Source of the DNA: Nocardiopsis ganjiahuensis DSM 45031
Lineage (GTDB): Bacteria; Actinomycetota; Actinomycetes; Streptosporangiales; Streptosporangiaceae
DNA: 64,000 nt
Assembly: GCF_000341085.1 (NCBI RefSeq)
Contig: NZ_ANBA01000002.1
Location: 124,001-188,000, forward strand
Direction: 5' to 3'
Shown here: positions 51,675 to 60,550 of the stretch, piece after piece
Layout: every line of letters starts with the position of its first letter
Numbering within the stretch: position 1 is the stretch's first letter
Program-made: the position numbers and the translations under genes
Notes under the pieces: model-generated
Database searches by the model: none
What the model was told of the DNA's origin: nothing
The model's input: the letters and a program-made list of their open reading frames with translations, nothing else

Positions 51675-53420
51675 CTACTCGGCGCAGGCGGTGACGGTGC
51701 GCTCGACGATCTCGCCGACCGGGACGTCGGAGCGCTCACCGGAACGGCGGTCGCGCAGCTCGACGAGCCCGTCCTTGAGGCCGCGGCCGACGATGACCAC
51801 GGTGGGGATGCCCAGCAGCTCGGCGTCGTTGAACTTCACGCCGGGGGCCGCCTTGCGGTCGTCGACCAGCACGCGCAGGCCCCTGGCCTCCAGCTCGCCA
51901 CCGATCCGCAGGGCCTCCTCGACCTCGCCGCCCTTGCCGGTGCCGACCACGTGCACGTCGGCGGGGGCGACCTCGCGCGGCCAGACGATGCCCTTGTCGT
52001 CGTGCGACTGCTCGACGATCGAGGCGACGGCGCGGGAGACGCCGATGCCGTAGGAGCCCATGGTGACGCGCTTGGGCTTGCCGTCCGGGCCGAGCGCGTC
52101 CAGCTTGAAGGCGTCGGTGTACTTGCGGCCGAGCTGGAAGATGTGCCCGATCTCGATGCCGCGAGCGGTGTACAGGGTGCCCTTGCCGTCGGGCGAGGCG
52201 TCGCCGTCGCGCACCTCGGCGACGTCGATGGTGCCGTCCGGGGTGAAGTCGCGCCCGGCCACCAGGTCGACGACGTGGTGGTCGGTCTTGTCCGCGCCGG
52301 TCACCCAGGAGGTGCCGGTGACCACGCGCGGGTCGACGAGGTAGCGGACCTTGTTGTCCAGCAGGGCCTTCGGGCCGATGTACCCCTTGGCGAGGAAGGT
52401 GTTGGCGGCGAAGTCCGCCTCCTCCAGGAGGGCCACCTCGGTGGGCTCCAGGGCGGCCTCGAGGCGCTTGAAGTCGACCTCGCGGTCGCCGGGCAGGCCG
52501 ATGGCGAGGAGCTCCCACTCCTTGCTGCCGGGTGCGCGGGTCTTGACCAGGACGTTCTTGAGGGTGTCGGCCTCGGTGAAGTCGCGCCCGAGCCCGGCTT
52601 CGTTGAGGAAGTTCACCAGGGTCTGGATGGTGGCGGTGTCCGGGGTGTGGTGCACCTGCGCCTCGGGGAGGCCCTCGACGGGCAGCTCGGCGGGCGCGGG
52701 GGTCCTCACGGCCTCGACGTTGGCGGCGTAACCGGACTCCGTGCTGCGCACGAAGGTGTCCTCGCCGGTGGGCGCGACGGCCAGGAACTCCTCGGAGGCC
52801 GAGCCGCCCATGGCACCGGAGGTCGCGGCGACGATGACGTACTCCAGACCCAGCCGGTCGAAGATCCGGATGTAGGCGGCCCGGTGCTTGTCGTAGGACT
52901 CCTGGAGGCCCTCGTCGTCGATGTCGAAGGAGTAGGAGTCCTTCATGTGGAACTCGCGGCCGCGCAGCACCCCGGCACGGGGGCGGGCCTCGTCGCGGAA
53001 CTTCTCCTGGATCTGGTAGAGCACGACCGGGAAGTCCTTGTAGGACGAGTACTCGCCCTTGACCAGGAGGGTGAAGAGCTCCTCGTGGGTGGGGCCGAGC
53101 AGGTAGTCGGCGCCCTTGCGGTCCTTGAGGCGGAACAGGGTGTCGCCGTACTCCTCCCAGCGCCCGGACGCCTCGTAGTAGTCCTTGGGGAGCAGCGCGG
53201 GCAGCAGGACCTCCTGGCCGCCCATGGCGTTCATCTCCTCGCGCACGACGCGGGCGACGTTCTCCAGGACCATCTTGCCCAGGGGCAGCCAGGTGTAGAT
53301 GCCCGGGGCGGCGCGGCGGACGTAGCCGGCGCGGACGAGCAGCTTGTGGCTCGGCACCTCGGCGTCCGCCGGGTCCTCACGCAGGGTGCGCAGGAACAGG
53401 TTCGACATCCGCAGTAGCAC
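51675..53420 (-). CDS. proS: Prolyl-tRNA synthetase
   Basis: The start taken is GTG 53420, five bases after GAGGAG, giving [50 protein letters not shown] 53426 is too close to the site. The 581-residue bacterial-type enzyme has class II motifs 2 ([25 protein letters not shown]) and 3 (GSYGIGVSR), the inserted YbaK-like editing domain between them (about residues 235-385), and the anticodon-binding domain at the end. It charges tRNA-Pro and clears misacylated Ala-tRNA-Pro. Confidence 0.97.
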   Translation of the reverse strand: MLLRMSNLFLRTLREDPADAEVPSHKLLVRAGYVRRAAPGIYTWLPLGKMVLENVARVVREEMNAMGGQEVLLPALLPKDYYEASGRWEEYGDTLFRLKDRKGADYLLGPTHEELFTLLVKGEYSSYKDFPVVLYQIQEKFRDEARPRAGVLRGREFHMKDSYSFDIDDEGLQESYDKHRAAYIRIFDRLGLEYVIVAATSGAMGGSASEEFLAVAPTGEDTFVRSTESGYAANVEAVRTPAPAELPVEGLPEAQVHHTPDTATIQTLVNFLNEAGLGRDFTEADTLKNVLVKTRAPGSKEWELLAIGLPGDREVDFKRLEAALEPTEVALLEEADFAANTFLAKGYIGPKALLDNKVRYLVDPRVVTGTSWVTGADKTDHHVVDLVAGRDFTPDGTIDVAEVRDGDASPDGKGTLYTARGIEIGHIFQLGRKYTDAFKLDALGPDGKPKRVTMGSYGIGVSRAVASIVEQSHDDKGIVWPREVAPADVHVVGTGKGGEVEEALRIGGELEARGLRVLVDDRKAAPGVKFNDAELLGIPTVVIVGRGLKDGLVELRDRRSGERSDVPVGEIVERTVTACAE

Positions 53421-53592
53421 GGCCACTCCTCGGTGATCGCGCCCCGATGGGGGACGCGGGTAGGAAAATCTGGAGAAACCCAGGCTAGCGCCCTCCGGAC
53501 GGGGTTCGCGCGGCCGTGCTTCTACGGGGGTGCTGCCGCGGGTGCCCCGCTGCGCCTAACGTTGAGGGGATTTCGAGGAGTGAGGCGGGGAC

Positions 53593-54444
53593 ATGGGCAG
53601 ACGTGTGCGTGACAGGGTCGAGGCCGAGGAGGAGGTCTCGCCGGTGCCAGGGGTCGACCTGCTCGCCGACGCGGACCGGCCGAACTCGTGGTTCCTGCTG
53701 GTGGAGGGCACCCCGCAGTCCCACGTGGACCTGTCGGACCCCGGCTACCTGGACTTCTCGTACGTGCGGCGGATCGCGCACGCGGCCGACCTGGTGGCGC
53801 CGGAGGGCGAGCCGATCGAGGCGATGCACCTGGGCGCCGGGGCGCTGACGGTGGCCCGGTACGTCGCGCACACGCGTCCGGGGTCGCGCCAGCGCGCGGT
53901 GGACGTGGACGCGGCCCTGGTGGAGACGGTCCGGCGCAGGCTTCCGTGGGACCGCAAGGCGCAGCTGCGGGTGGGGATCGGTGACGCCCGGGACTGGATC
54001 GCGGCCCGGCACGAGTCCAGCGCCGACCTGATCGTGTCCGACGTCTTCGCGGGGGCGCGGACCCCGGCCCGGCTGACCTCCGCCGAGTTCTACGCCGAGG
54101 CCGCGCGGGTGCTGCGGCCGGGCGGGTTCCTGGTGGTCAACGTCGGGGACGGGTACGCCCTGAAGCACACCCGGGCCCAGGTGGCCACGGTGCGTTCGGT
54201 GCTGCCGCACGTGGTGATGACCGCCGAACCGGGGATCCTGCGCGGCCGCCGCTTCGGCAACCTCGTCCTCGTGGCGGGACACCGACCGCTGCCGGCGGAG
54301 GAGCTGGGGCGGCTGGCCCACCGGGACCCGGAGATGGCGCGTCTGGTGGAGGGCGAGGACCTGGACCGGTTCACCTCCGGCCGTTCCCCCGTGCACGACG
54401 CGGACGCCGAGGACTCCCCCGCGCCACCGACCGACATCTTCTAG
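53593..54444 (+). CDS. Spermidine synthase-like methyltransferase-fold protein
   Basis: This 283-residue protein has the polyamine-synthase-type Rossmann fold: SWFLLVEGTPQSHVDLSDPGYLDFSYVRRIAHAAD, the nucleotide-binding region EAMHLGAGALTVARYVA, AVDVDAALVETVRRRLP, and DLIVSDVFAGARTPARLTSAEFYAEAARVLRPGGFLVVNVGDG. Residues that bind putrescine in true spermidine synthases are not clearly present, and genes of this type are common orphans in actinobacteria. It is followed by the two-component system genes, 104 bp on. The substrate is unknown. Confidence 0.85.
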   Translation: MGRRVRDRVEAEEEVSPVPGVDLLADADRPNSWFLLVEGTPQSHVDLSDPGYLDFSYVRRIAHAADLVAPEGEPIEAMHLGAGALTVARYVAHTRPGSRQRAVDVDAALVETVRRRLPWDRKAQLRVGIGDARDWIAARHESSADLIVSDVFAGARTPARLTSAEFYAEAARVLRPGGFLVVNVGDGYALKHTRAQVATVRSVLPHVVMTAEPGILRGRRFGNLVLVAGHRPLPAEELGRLAHRDPEMARLVEGEDLDRFTSGRSPVHDADAEDSPAPPTDIF

Positions 54445-54464
54445 GGAGTGTTCCGGGTCCGGTG

Positions 54465-54480
54465 TACTCCCCCGGGAGTA
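54465..54480. promoter_or_regulatory. 7-2-7 response-regulator operator upstream of the histidine kinase gene
   Basis: TACTCCCCCGGGAGTA is a perfect 7-2-7 inverted repeat close to the NarL heptamer pattern TACYYMT. A second palindrome, GTCCCCCTGAGGGGGAC, lies at 54497-54513. Both are upstream of a -10-like TACTGT (54536-54541) that sits seven bases before the kinase GTG. Confidence 0.65.
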
Positions 54481-54548
54481 GCGGCGCCCCCGAAGTGTCC
54501 CCCTGAGGGGGACGGCGTCCCCGGCGTGGCAGCCGTACTGTCGGAATC

Positions 54549-55736
54549 GTGGCAGCACTACTCTCACGCGTTCCCCGCCCCACCCGTATCGACCTCTGGC
54601 TCGCTCTGGGGCTCCTCGCCCTGTCCGCGGGCAGCACCGCCGTCATCGAGGTCGTCGATCCGATCCCTGGGGACCGGGACGCCTGGCCGTGGGGATACGC
54701 GCTGATCCTCGTCGCCTGCCTGCCGATCCTGTGGCGGACCGCCTTCCCCCGCGTGGTGGCGGCGGTGACGGTGACGGCGGCGACCGTCTACTACCCCCTG
54801 TCCTTCCCTGACGGCGTGGTGATGCTGAGCGCCGCGGTCATGCTCTACACCGTGGTGCGCTGGGGGTACCGCGTCTTCGGCTGGCTCATGGGCCCCGGGG
54901 TGTTCGTCGCGCTCAGCGTCCACGGGCTCCTGAGCGGGGGCTCCCTGCGCGCCGAATCCGTGGCCACGCTCGCCTGGATCATCGTGCTGCTGTGCGCCGC
55001 CGAGGTGGTGCGCTGGCGCCAGGAGTACCTGAAGGCCGACCAGGAGCGCGAGGCGGAGGTCGCCCGGACCCGGGAGGAGGAGCTGCTGCGCAGGGCCTCC
55101 GACGAACGGCTGAGGCTGGCGCGGGACGTGCACGACACGGTCGCCCACAACATCTCGCTGATCAACGTGCAGGCCGGGACGGCGCTGTACCTGATGGAGA
55201 GCCAGCCGGAGCGCGCCGCGGAGGCGCTGTCCACCATCAAGCAGACCAGCAAGGACACGCTGACGGAGCTCAGGGCCATGCTGGGGGTGCTGCGGGCGGT
55301 CGACGAGTCCGCGCCCCGCTCCCCGGTCCCGGGCCTGGACCGGGTCCCGGACCTCGTGGAGGGCGCGCGCGGAGCCGGACTGGAGGTGGTGCTGGAGGTG
55401 ACCGGTGAGGAGCGGCGCGTGGCCGTGGGGGTCGAAGGTGTGGCCTACCGGGCCGTCCAGGAGGCGCTCACCAACGTGGTCCGGCACTCGGACGCGGGCA
55501 GTGCACGGGTACGGCTCGACTACGGGCCCTCGGAACTGCTGGTCGCGGTGGTCGACGACGGCCGCGGGACCGTGGGCCCGCCCGTCGAGGGCAACGGCAT
55601 CACCGGGATGCGCGAACGGGCCGCCCTCGTCGGGGGTTCGGTGGACGCCGGCCCCGTCGAAGGGGGAGGATTCCGGGTGCGGGTGAGGCTGCCGGTCGAC
55701 GGCGGCCCCGCGCAGGGACAGGGGGAAACAGGTTGA
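54549..55736 (+). CDS. NarL-type sensor histidine kinase
   Basis: The GTG at 54549 has no ribosome binding site and follows a -10-like hexamer, suggesting a leaderless message. The 395-residue protein has four to five TM helices in residues 15-155, a short coiled coil, then the HisKA_3 domain with RLRLARDVHDTVAHNISLINVQAG (His195) and an ATPase domain with VVRHSDAG (N box), VVDDGRG and GNGITGMRERAALVGGSV. It autophosphorylates and passes phosphate to the next gene's regulator. The short periplasmic loops suggest that it senses a membrane or redox cue. Confidence 0.93.
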   Translation: MAALLSRVPRPTRIDLWLALGLLALSAGSTAVIEVVDPIPGDRDAWPWGYALILVACLPILWRTAFPRVVAAVTVTAATVYYPLSFPDGVVMLSAAVMLYTVVRWGYRVFGWLMGPGVFVALSVHGLLSGGSLRAESVATLAWIIVLLCAAEVVRWRQEYLKADQEREAEVARTREEELLRRASDERLRLARDVHDTVAHNISLINVQAGTALYLMESQPERAAEALSTIKQTSKDTLTELRAMLGVLRAVDESAPRSPVPGLDRVPDLVEGARGAGLEVVLEVTGEERRVAVGVEGVAYRAVQEALTNVVRHSDAGSARVRLDYGPSELLVAVVDDGRGTVGPPVEGNGITGMRERAALVGGSVDAGPVEGGGFRVRVRLPVDGGPAQGQGETG

Positions 55737-56419
55737 TCCGGGTACTGCTCGCAGATGACCAGGCGCTGGTGCGGGCGGGGTTCCGCGCCCTGTTGAACAG
55801 CGCCCCCGACATCGAGGTGGTCGCGGAGGCGTCCGACGGCGCCGAGGCGGTCCGCCTCGCGCTGGCCGAACGCCCGGACGTGGTGCTGATGGACATCCGG
55901 ATGCCGGGTGTGGACGGTCTGGACGCCACCGAGCGCGTCCTCGCCGAACCCTCCCTGGAGCGGACGCGGGTCGTCATCCTCACCACGTTCGACCTGGACG
56001 AGTACATCTTCGACGCGCTGCGCGGCGGCGCCAGCGGCTTCCTGGTCAAGGACATCGAACCGCGCGACCTGCTCCAGGCGGTGCGGGTCGTCCACGGGGG
56101 CGAGGCCCTGCTCTCCCCCGGCATCACCCGGCGGCTGATCGCGGACTTCGCCCGCCGACCGTCGAAGCCGCCCGCCCCGTCCACGCGTCTGAACGGGCTC
56201 ACCGACCGCGAACGCGAGGTCCTGGCCCTGGTCGGCCGGGGGCTGTCCAACGACGAGATCGCCCGGGAGCTGGTGCTCAGCCCCGCCACGGCGAAGACCC
56301 ACGTCAGCCGCACCATGGTGAAGCTGGGGGTACGCGACCGGGCGCAGCTGGTGGTGCTCGCCTACGAGACCGCGCTCGTGACCCCCGGCTGGTCCGGCGA
56401 CGACCCGCCGGGCCGCTGA
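55733..56419 (+). CDS. NarL/FixJ family response regulator
   Basis: The TTG at 55733 overlaps the kinase stop (TTGA). The 228-residue protein has a receiver domain (LLADDQALVRAGFRALL, phospho-acceptor Asp54 in VVLMDIRMPG, VVILTTFDLDEY, GFLVKD) and a C-terminal LuxR helix-turn-helix (LTDREREVLALVGRGLSNDEIARELVLSPATAKTHVSRTMVKLGVRDRAQLVVLAYE). It is the cognate partner of the preceding kinase. A similar 7-2-7 site precedes both the kinase gene and cydA, suggesting autoregulation and control of cytochrome bd. Confidence 0.95.
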   Translation: MIRVLLADDQALVRAGFRALLNSAPDIEVVAEASDGAEAVRLALAERPDVVLMDIRMPGVDGLDATERVLAEPSLERTRVVILTTFDLDEYIFDALRGGASGFLVKDIEPRDLLQAVRVVHGGEALLSPGITRRLIADFARRPSKPPAPSTRLNGLTDREREVLALVGRGLSNDEIARELVLSPATAKTHVSRTMVKLGVRDRAQLVVLAYETALVTPGWSGDDPPGR

Positions 56420-56460
56420 CGCCTGCCGGGGAACCCCGGGCCCGGCTCAGGGTTCACCCT

Positions 56461-56476
56461 TACGCCCACGGGAGTA
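56461..56476. promoter_or_regulatory. 7-2-7 response-regulator operator upstream of cydA
   Basis: TACGCCCACGGGAGTA matches the dyad before the kinase gene in both outer half-site patterns, with one mismatch in the arms. It lies 122 bp before cydA. AATACC (56490-56495) downstream could be part of a -10 box, which would put the dyad near -35. Confidence 0.55.
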
Positions 56477-56597
56477 GGACCGCGGCCGGAATACCTCCCT
56501 TGGTGGCCCCCAGGTGTCGCCCCGGAGACGATGTGGCGCCCCTGACCGTCGGCGGATGCTGTTCAGCGTCCCCACCGCCGACCGCAGAGGCCCACCG

Positions 56598-57887
56598 ATG
56601 TTCGAAGACCCGCTCGTACTGGCCAGACTCCAGTTCGCGCTGACCGCGGCCACCCACTACATGTTCGTCGCGCTCACGCTCGGTCTCGCCCCCTACATCC
56701 TCGGCACGCAGCTCCTCGCGGTCCTGCGCGGCGACCGGTCGCGGATGCTCTCCGTCCGGTTCTGGGGCGGGCTGTACCTGGTCAACTACGGCATGGGGGT
56801 GCTGTCCGGGCTCGTGATGGAGCTCCAGCTCGCGCTGAACTGGAGCGGACTGCACGAGATGTTCGGGTACACCTTCGCGGCTCCGCTCGCCATCGAGACG
56901 ATGACGGCGTTCTTCGTCGAGTCCACGTTCCTCGGACTGTGGATCTTCGGCTGGGACCGCATGGGCAGGTGGGCGCACCTGTTCTGCTTCGTGGTGGTGA
57001 CCGTGACGGCGTACTCGTCGGCGTGGTGGGTGCTGGTCTCCAACGGCTTCCTGCGCCATCCGGTGGGGTTCGAGATGGTGGACGGGGTCGCGCACATGAC
57101 GGACCCGGTCGCCCTGATGGCCAACCCCGCGGCGGTTCTGGCCTTCCTGCACGTGACCAGCGGGGCGATGCTCGTGGGCGCCCTGGTCGTGGCCGCGGTC
57201 GGCGCCTACCACCTGCTGCGCGGCAACGACCCGCACGGGATCTTCCGGCGCGGGATGCGCTACTCGGCCTTGGTGATGACCGTGATGCCGTTCGTCGTGG
57301 TGAGCTTCGGCGGAGCGCAGTTCCAGATCTTCGGGCAGGACCCGCCCACCAGCGGGCTGACCTACTCCGCCGAGGAGATCCAGGCGATCGAGGACGCCGG
57401 GCGGAGCGCGTTCGTGACCGCAGCCAACGCGGCCGGGGACATCGTGATGATGTCCGCCTGGGGAGTCATGTTCTTCCTGGGGCCGATCATGCTCGTGGCC
57501 CAGTACGGCGGTCTGCTGAACCCGCGGCGGTGGTTCCCGAACCTGCTCCCGTCCTGGTTCAGGCCGGGCCGCTGGGGCCTGGCCGTGCTCCTGTTCTCCC
57601 CGTTCCTCCCCTACCTGGCGAGCATCGGCGGTTGGGTCTACCGCGAGACCAACCGCCAGCCCTGGGTGGTGGTGCACCACCTGACCACCGCCGACGCCGT
57701 GACGCCCATGGCCCCCGGCGCCGCGCTGGTCTCCTTCACCCTCTTCACCGCCGCCTTCGCCGTCCTGGCCGCCGTGACCTACTGGCTGCTGGTCCGTTTC
57801 GCCCGTCGCGGCCCCGAGGGAGGTCCCCTGGCGGAGCGCCGCGAGGAGGAGTCCCCGGAGACCGCCGCCCCCGTCCACACGTTCTGA
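56598..57887 (+). CDS. cydA: Cytochrome bd ubiquinol oxidase subunit I
   Basis: The ATG at 56598 begins MFEDPLVLARLQFALTAATHYMF. The 429-residue membrane protein keeps the heme ligands and proton-path residues expected from E. coli CydA: His20 in TAATHYM, Glu100 and Glu108 in IETMTAFFVESTFLG, and His185 in LAFLHVTSGA. A late Met lies in VTPMAPG. The quinol-site motif reads ETNRQPWVVV (family GRQPW). The Q-loop is short, as in Gram-positive enzymes. It reduces O2 to water with quinol electrons under low oxygen or stress. cydB follows 19 bp later. Confidence 0.94.
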   Translation: MFEDPLVLARLQFALTAATHYMFVALTLGLAPYILGTQLLAVLRGDRSRMLSVRFWGGLYLVNYGMGVLSGLVMELQLALNWSGLHEMFGYTFAAPLAIETMTAFFVESTFLGLWIFGWDRMGRWAHLFCFVVVTVTAYSSAWWVLVSNGFLRHPVGFEMVDGVAHMTDPVALMANPAAVLAFLHVTSGAMLVGALVVAAVGAYHLLRGNDPHGIFRRGMRYSALVMTVMPFVVVSFGGAQFQIFGQDPPTSGLTYSAEEIQAIEDAGRSAFVTAANAAGDIVMMSAWGVMFFLGPIMLVAQYGGLLNPRRWFPNLLPSWFRPGRWGLAVLLFSPFLPYLASIGGWVYRETNRQPWVVVHHLTTADAVTPMAPGAALVSFTLFTAAFAVLAAVTYWLLVRFARRGPEGGPLAERREEESPETAAPVHTF

Positions 57888-57906
57888 GAGTCGGAGGAAG
57901 ACAGCC

Positions 57907-58845
57907 ATGGAACTCCTCTCAACAACACTGCTTTCCGCCGCGCTGCTCGCCCTGTTCGTTGTGGGCTACCTGGTGCTGGCCGGATCCGACATCGGCCTGG
58001 GCATGCTCCTGCCCCATGTGGCGCGCACACCCGGGGAACGACGCCGCGTGGTGTCCGCCATCGCGCCCTACTTCCTGGCCTCCGAGGTGTGGCTGGTCGC
58101 CGCGGTCGGGGTACTGGCCGGGCTCTTCCCCGTCCTGGAGCACCACGTGGTCGGCGGCCTGTGGCCGGTGCTCGTCGCGCTGGCGGCCGGGTGGCTGGTC
58201 CGGGACGCGGGGCTGTGGTTCCGCGCCCGGGTGGACCGCCGGCGGTGGCGGTCGGCCTGCGACACCGCGATCGTGGCGGGCAGCTGGACGCTGGCCGTCT
58301 CCTGGGGGCTGGTGCTGACCGGCCTGGTCGGCGGCGGGCTGTCCCCGGACCCGTTCACCGTCCTGGGCACGGCCTCGGTGGTCTCCCTGTTCGCGCTGCG
58401 CGGCGCGGCCTTCGGCGCGGAGCGGCTGGTGGGTCCGACCGAGGCCGAGAGCGCGGACGCGGCCGCCCGGGCGACCCGGCCCCTGGCGCGGTTGGCACTG
58501 GGGGCCACCGTTGCGACGCTGTTCGCCGCGGTGGTCCTCGGCGGTCCCGTGCCGGCGGACGCCGTGATCGCGGCGGTGCTGGTCGCCGTGCTGTTGGCGG
58601 CCCTGGCCGCGACCAGCGGGCTGACCGGGCCGATGCTGTCGCGGCACACCTCGGCGCTGGCGATCGCGGTCCCCGGGCTGCTGGTGGCGCTGTCCGCGCA
58701 GCTGCCGACGGCGGAGGTTCCCGGCGTGACCGGTGCGTTCGTGTGGGCGATGCTGGCACCCGCGGTTCCGGTCATGCTCCTCGGCCAGGTTTGGCTCTAC
58801 CGAATGACACGCCGGCCCGCAGCGACCCCGACCTTCTTCGCCTGA
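57907..58845 (+). CDS. cydB: Cytochrome bd ubiquinol oxidase subunit II
   Basis: This 312-residue protein has eight to nine TM helices. The N-terminal helix carries LFVVGYLVLAGSDIGLGMLLPHV, equivalent to the family's GFDxGxGxL segment, followed by RRVVSAIAPYFLASEVWLVAAVGVLAGLFP, where CydB normally has the WDGNEVWL motif (here FLASEVWL). The divergence is larger than in cydA, but position and topology identify it. No cydDC assembly genes follow in this window. Confidence 0.88.
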   Translation: MELLSTTLLSAALLALFVVGYLVLAGSDIGLGMLLPHVARTPGERRRVVSAIAPYFLASEVWLVAAVGVLAGLFPVLEHHVVGGLWPVLVALAAGWLVRDAGLWFRARVDRRRWRSACDTAIVAGSWTLAVSWGLVLTGLVGGGLSPDPFTVLGTASVVSLFALRGAAFGAERLVGPTEAESADAAARATRPLARLALGATVATLFAAVVLGGPVPADAVIAAVLVAVLLAALAATSGLTGPMLSRHTSALAIAVPGLLVALSAQLPTAEVPGVTGAFVWAMLAPAVPVMLLGQVWLYRMTRRPAATPTFFA

Positions 58846-59059
58846 TCCCCGCGAAGAAAGCGCTGGCCAGGAGCGGGGGAACCGAAGAGTGCCGACCCGG
58901 ACGCCCCGGGTAACGGAGGAGTAAGGTTCCCGTCCCTGATTGGGAAAGCCGGACAACGGGCACTTCCTGGTGCGGGAGACGTACTCGTGGCGCCACCTCC
59001 TCTTCGCGAGCTCTGGCGTGATCGCGCACGGGTACCACACCGAGCCCCGAGGAGGGACT

Positions 59060-59173
59060 GTGCCTGATCCCCTGACCGGACCACCGCACCAGCAAGGTTG
59101 CAGCTGCGGCCCCAGCTGCGGTTGCGGCTGCCAGAGCGGTGGCGCCTGCGGCTGCACGGGCAGCTGCGGCTGA
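59060..59173 (+). CDS. 37-residue Cys-rich peptide, metallothionein-like
   Basis: The GTG at 59060 follows GAGGAGGG at a good distance. The peptide begins VPDPLTGPPHQQ and then has eight cysteines in 24 residues, arranged as CxC (14,16), CxCxC (20,22,24), CxC (30,32) and a final Cys36, separated by Gly and Ser. This composition suits binding of soft metals such as copper or zinc. An in-frame TTG at 58940 would add 40 residues but lacks a ribosome binding site. It lies 214 bp after cydB. It is not homologous to any named metallothionein that I can identify. Confidence 0.6.
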   Translation: MPDPLTGPPHQQGCSCGPSCGCGCQSGGACGCTGSCG

Positions 59174-59380
59174 CCGTTCTCGACCGACGGGCTGTCCCTC
59201 CCCTTGGGGGCAGCCCGCTCCCCTTCCCACCCGGCCGCCGACCCCCGCGCCAAAACCGCGTTCCGGGCCGACCACATCCCCCACATCGCGACAATCAGCA
59301 ACGATATGTGTACGCTGAGTCACAGCGCTTTCCCTTGGGGGATGAGCCGCTGCGTATCCACCCATTGGGGGAGATCAGCG

Positions 59381-59722
59381 ATGCCGCCGTTCACGAGACC
59401 AGCGACACGGAGGGGCCGCCCCTCCGAGCACGCGAGGCTGCTCCAGTGCGTGCAGCAAATCCTGGAGCGCTCCGACCGCGCCGTGCCATGGGAACCGGAT
59501 ACCGTCGGGCTCCCCGACGCCCGCTCCGACAGCGCCCTGGCCCGCATCAACGACGTCGCCTTCTACGCCAACGCACGCAACGAGGTGTCCGCCCTCGCGA
59601 GCGTCTGCGTCGACCTCCTCCACCTGCACAACCCCGACGGCGAGGACGAGCGCCGCTGCCAGGGCTGCCGCCTGCCCTGGCCGTGCCCGACCTTCGGCGA
59701 GATCTCCCGGCTCGTCAGTTGA
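59381..59722 (+). CDS. Hypothetical small protein with C-terminal Cys motif
   Basis: The ATG at 59381 follows GGGGGAG; ATG 59306 would add 25 residues. The 113-residue protein has a basic N-terminus (RPATRRGRPSEHARLLQCVQQILERS), a helical middle (DSALARINDVAFYANARNEVSALASVCVDLLHLHNP) and a C-terminal Cys-x2-Cys-x5-Cys motif in RRCQGCRLPWPCPT. The Cys motif could bind zinc. I do not recognise the family with confidence. It is transcribed in the same direction as the Cys-rich peptide gene, 207 bp on. Confidence 0.65.
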   Translation: MPPFTRPATRRGRPSEHARLLQCVQQILERSDRAVPWEPDTVGLPDARSDSALARINDVAFYANARNEVSALASVCVDLLHLHNPDGEDERRCQGCRLPWPCPTFGEISRLVS

Positions 59723-60550
59723 ACCCCCGCGGGGCCCGCGGCCCCGAACGGACGTCGCCCGTCGAGGTCGGGGCGCGATCCGACTTCGACGGGCGACGGT
59801 CCTTCGGTCCACCTGCCGCCAGTGGCACCCCACGAGCGAATCGTCGGGCGCCCTCACCGGGCGAGGCTTACCCAGAGGTTAATACTGGAACGTGTTCTAC
59901 CGCAAGACCCGAGCCCCACTCGGTTTCAGTCGAAAAGCCTGATGGCATAGAGAAAACCGTCGCGTGTGGACAATCCAGACGTGTGTAACAGGATCTACTC
60001 GACGAGGCCCTGCGGGACCGCGGAGCGTTCACTGAGAAGGGTCGGCGGCGGGCGCCTCCCGACACTCGGGGCCCGGAGCGGACCCCGGGTCGGGGGCGGG
60101 GCGGAAGCGGGGGCCGGCCGGCCAGGCCCAGGGGCGGGGGACAGCCCCTGGGACCGGCGGTGACAGGGTGCGCCAACCCGTACCTCCGGTGGACGAAGGA
60201 CCCTCCCACACGCTTCGGGGCGCACCATGTCCAACAGACGTTAACGAGGTGCCGGTAACACGAACACCCCCCTTCGGATAACCGGAACGTCTCGATTCCC
60301 ACCTGACAGAGGGAAGGAATCAGCCCTGACCTGCAACAACACACTGCAACCAGGGCAGGCGCCTCGCCGGACGCCTCCTCCTGCCGACGAGGGGAGGCGC
60401 CCGGGAGGAGAAACAGGGGAACAGAAAAGCCCTCGCCGGACAAACCGAAAAAGGAAACCCTCCGCAACGGGAAAGAGAAAGGTTGCAGAGGGTTGCAATT
60501 CAAGCGAGGGCCAGTCAAAACCCCCCCGGGAGGAACCCCAGGGAGGAGCC
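59723..60550. other. 830-bp gene-poor region
   Basis: No reading frame here has a credible start, codon bias or recognisable domain. The left half is G/C-rich with G-runs around 60080-60140. The right half (60230-60550) is markedly richer in A and purine runs on the plus strand than the rest of the window. A stem GGCGCCTC/GAGGCGCC lies near 60358-60400, and a nested double stem at 60429-60511. Confidence 0.6.
60429..60511 (-). ncRNA. Nested two-stem RNA structure or terminator
   Basis: On the minus strand the outer stem pairs the complements of 60504-60511 and 60429-60436 (GCCCTCGC/GCGAGGGC). The inner stem pairs those of 60482-60494 and 60456-60468 (13 bp, one mismatch) around a 13-base loop. 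TTTTCTGTTCC follows the outer stem. It lies about 40 bp after the small gene at 60551, so it is either that gene's terminator or part of an independent small RNA. Confidence 0.4.

Noticed and set aside
51459..53417. 652-codon plus-strand frame opposite proS
   Set aside because: Antisense shadow of a full-length prolyl-tRNA synthetase gene.
58900..59000. Possible tRNA-like segment after cydB
   Set aside because: It does not fold into a cloverleaf and lacks a T-loop and a CCA-adjacent acceptor stem.
58940..59059. TTG-initiated extension of the Cys-rich peptide
   Set aside because: It has no ribosome binding site and no obvious conserved features, while GTG 59060 has GAGGAGGG.
60241..60498. 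Minus-strand frame of 85 codons in the gene-poor region
   Set aside because: Its stop-free run follows composition; it overlaps the paired stems and shows no domain or start signal.
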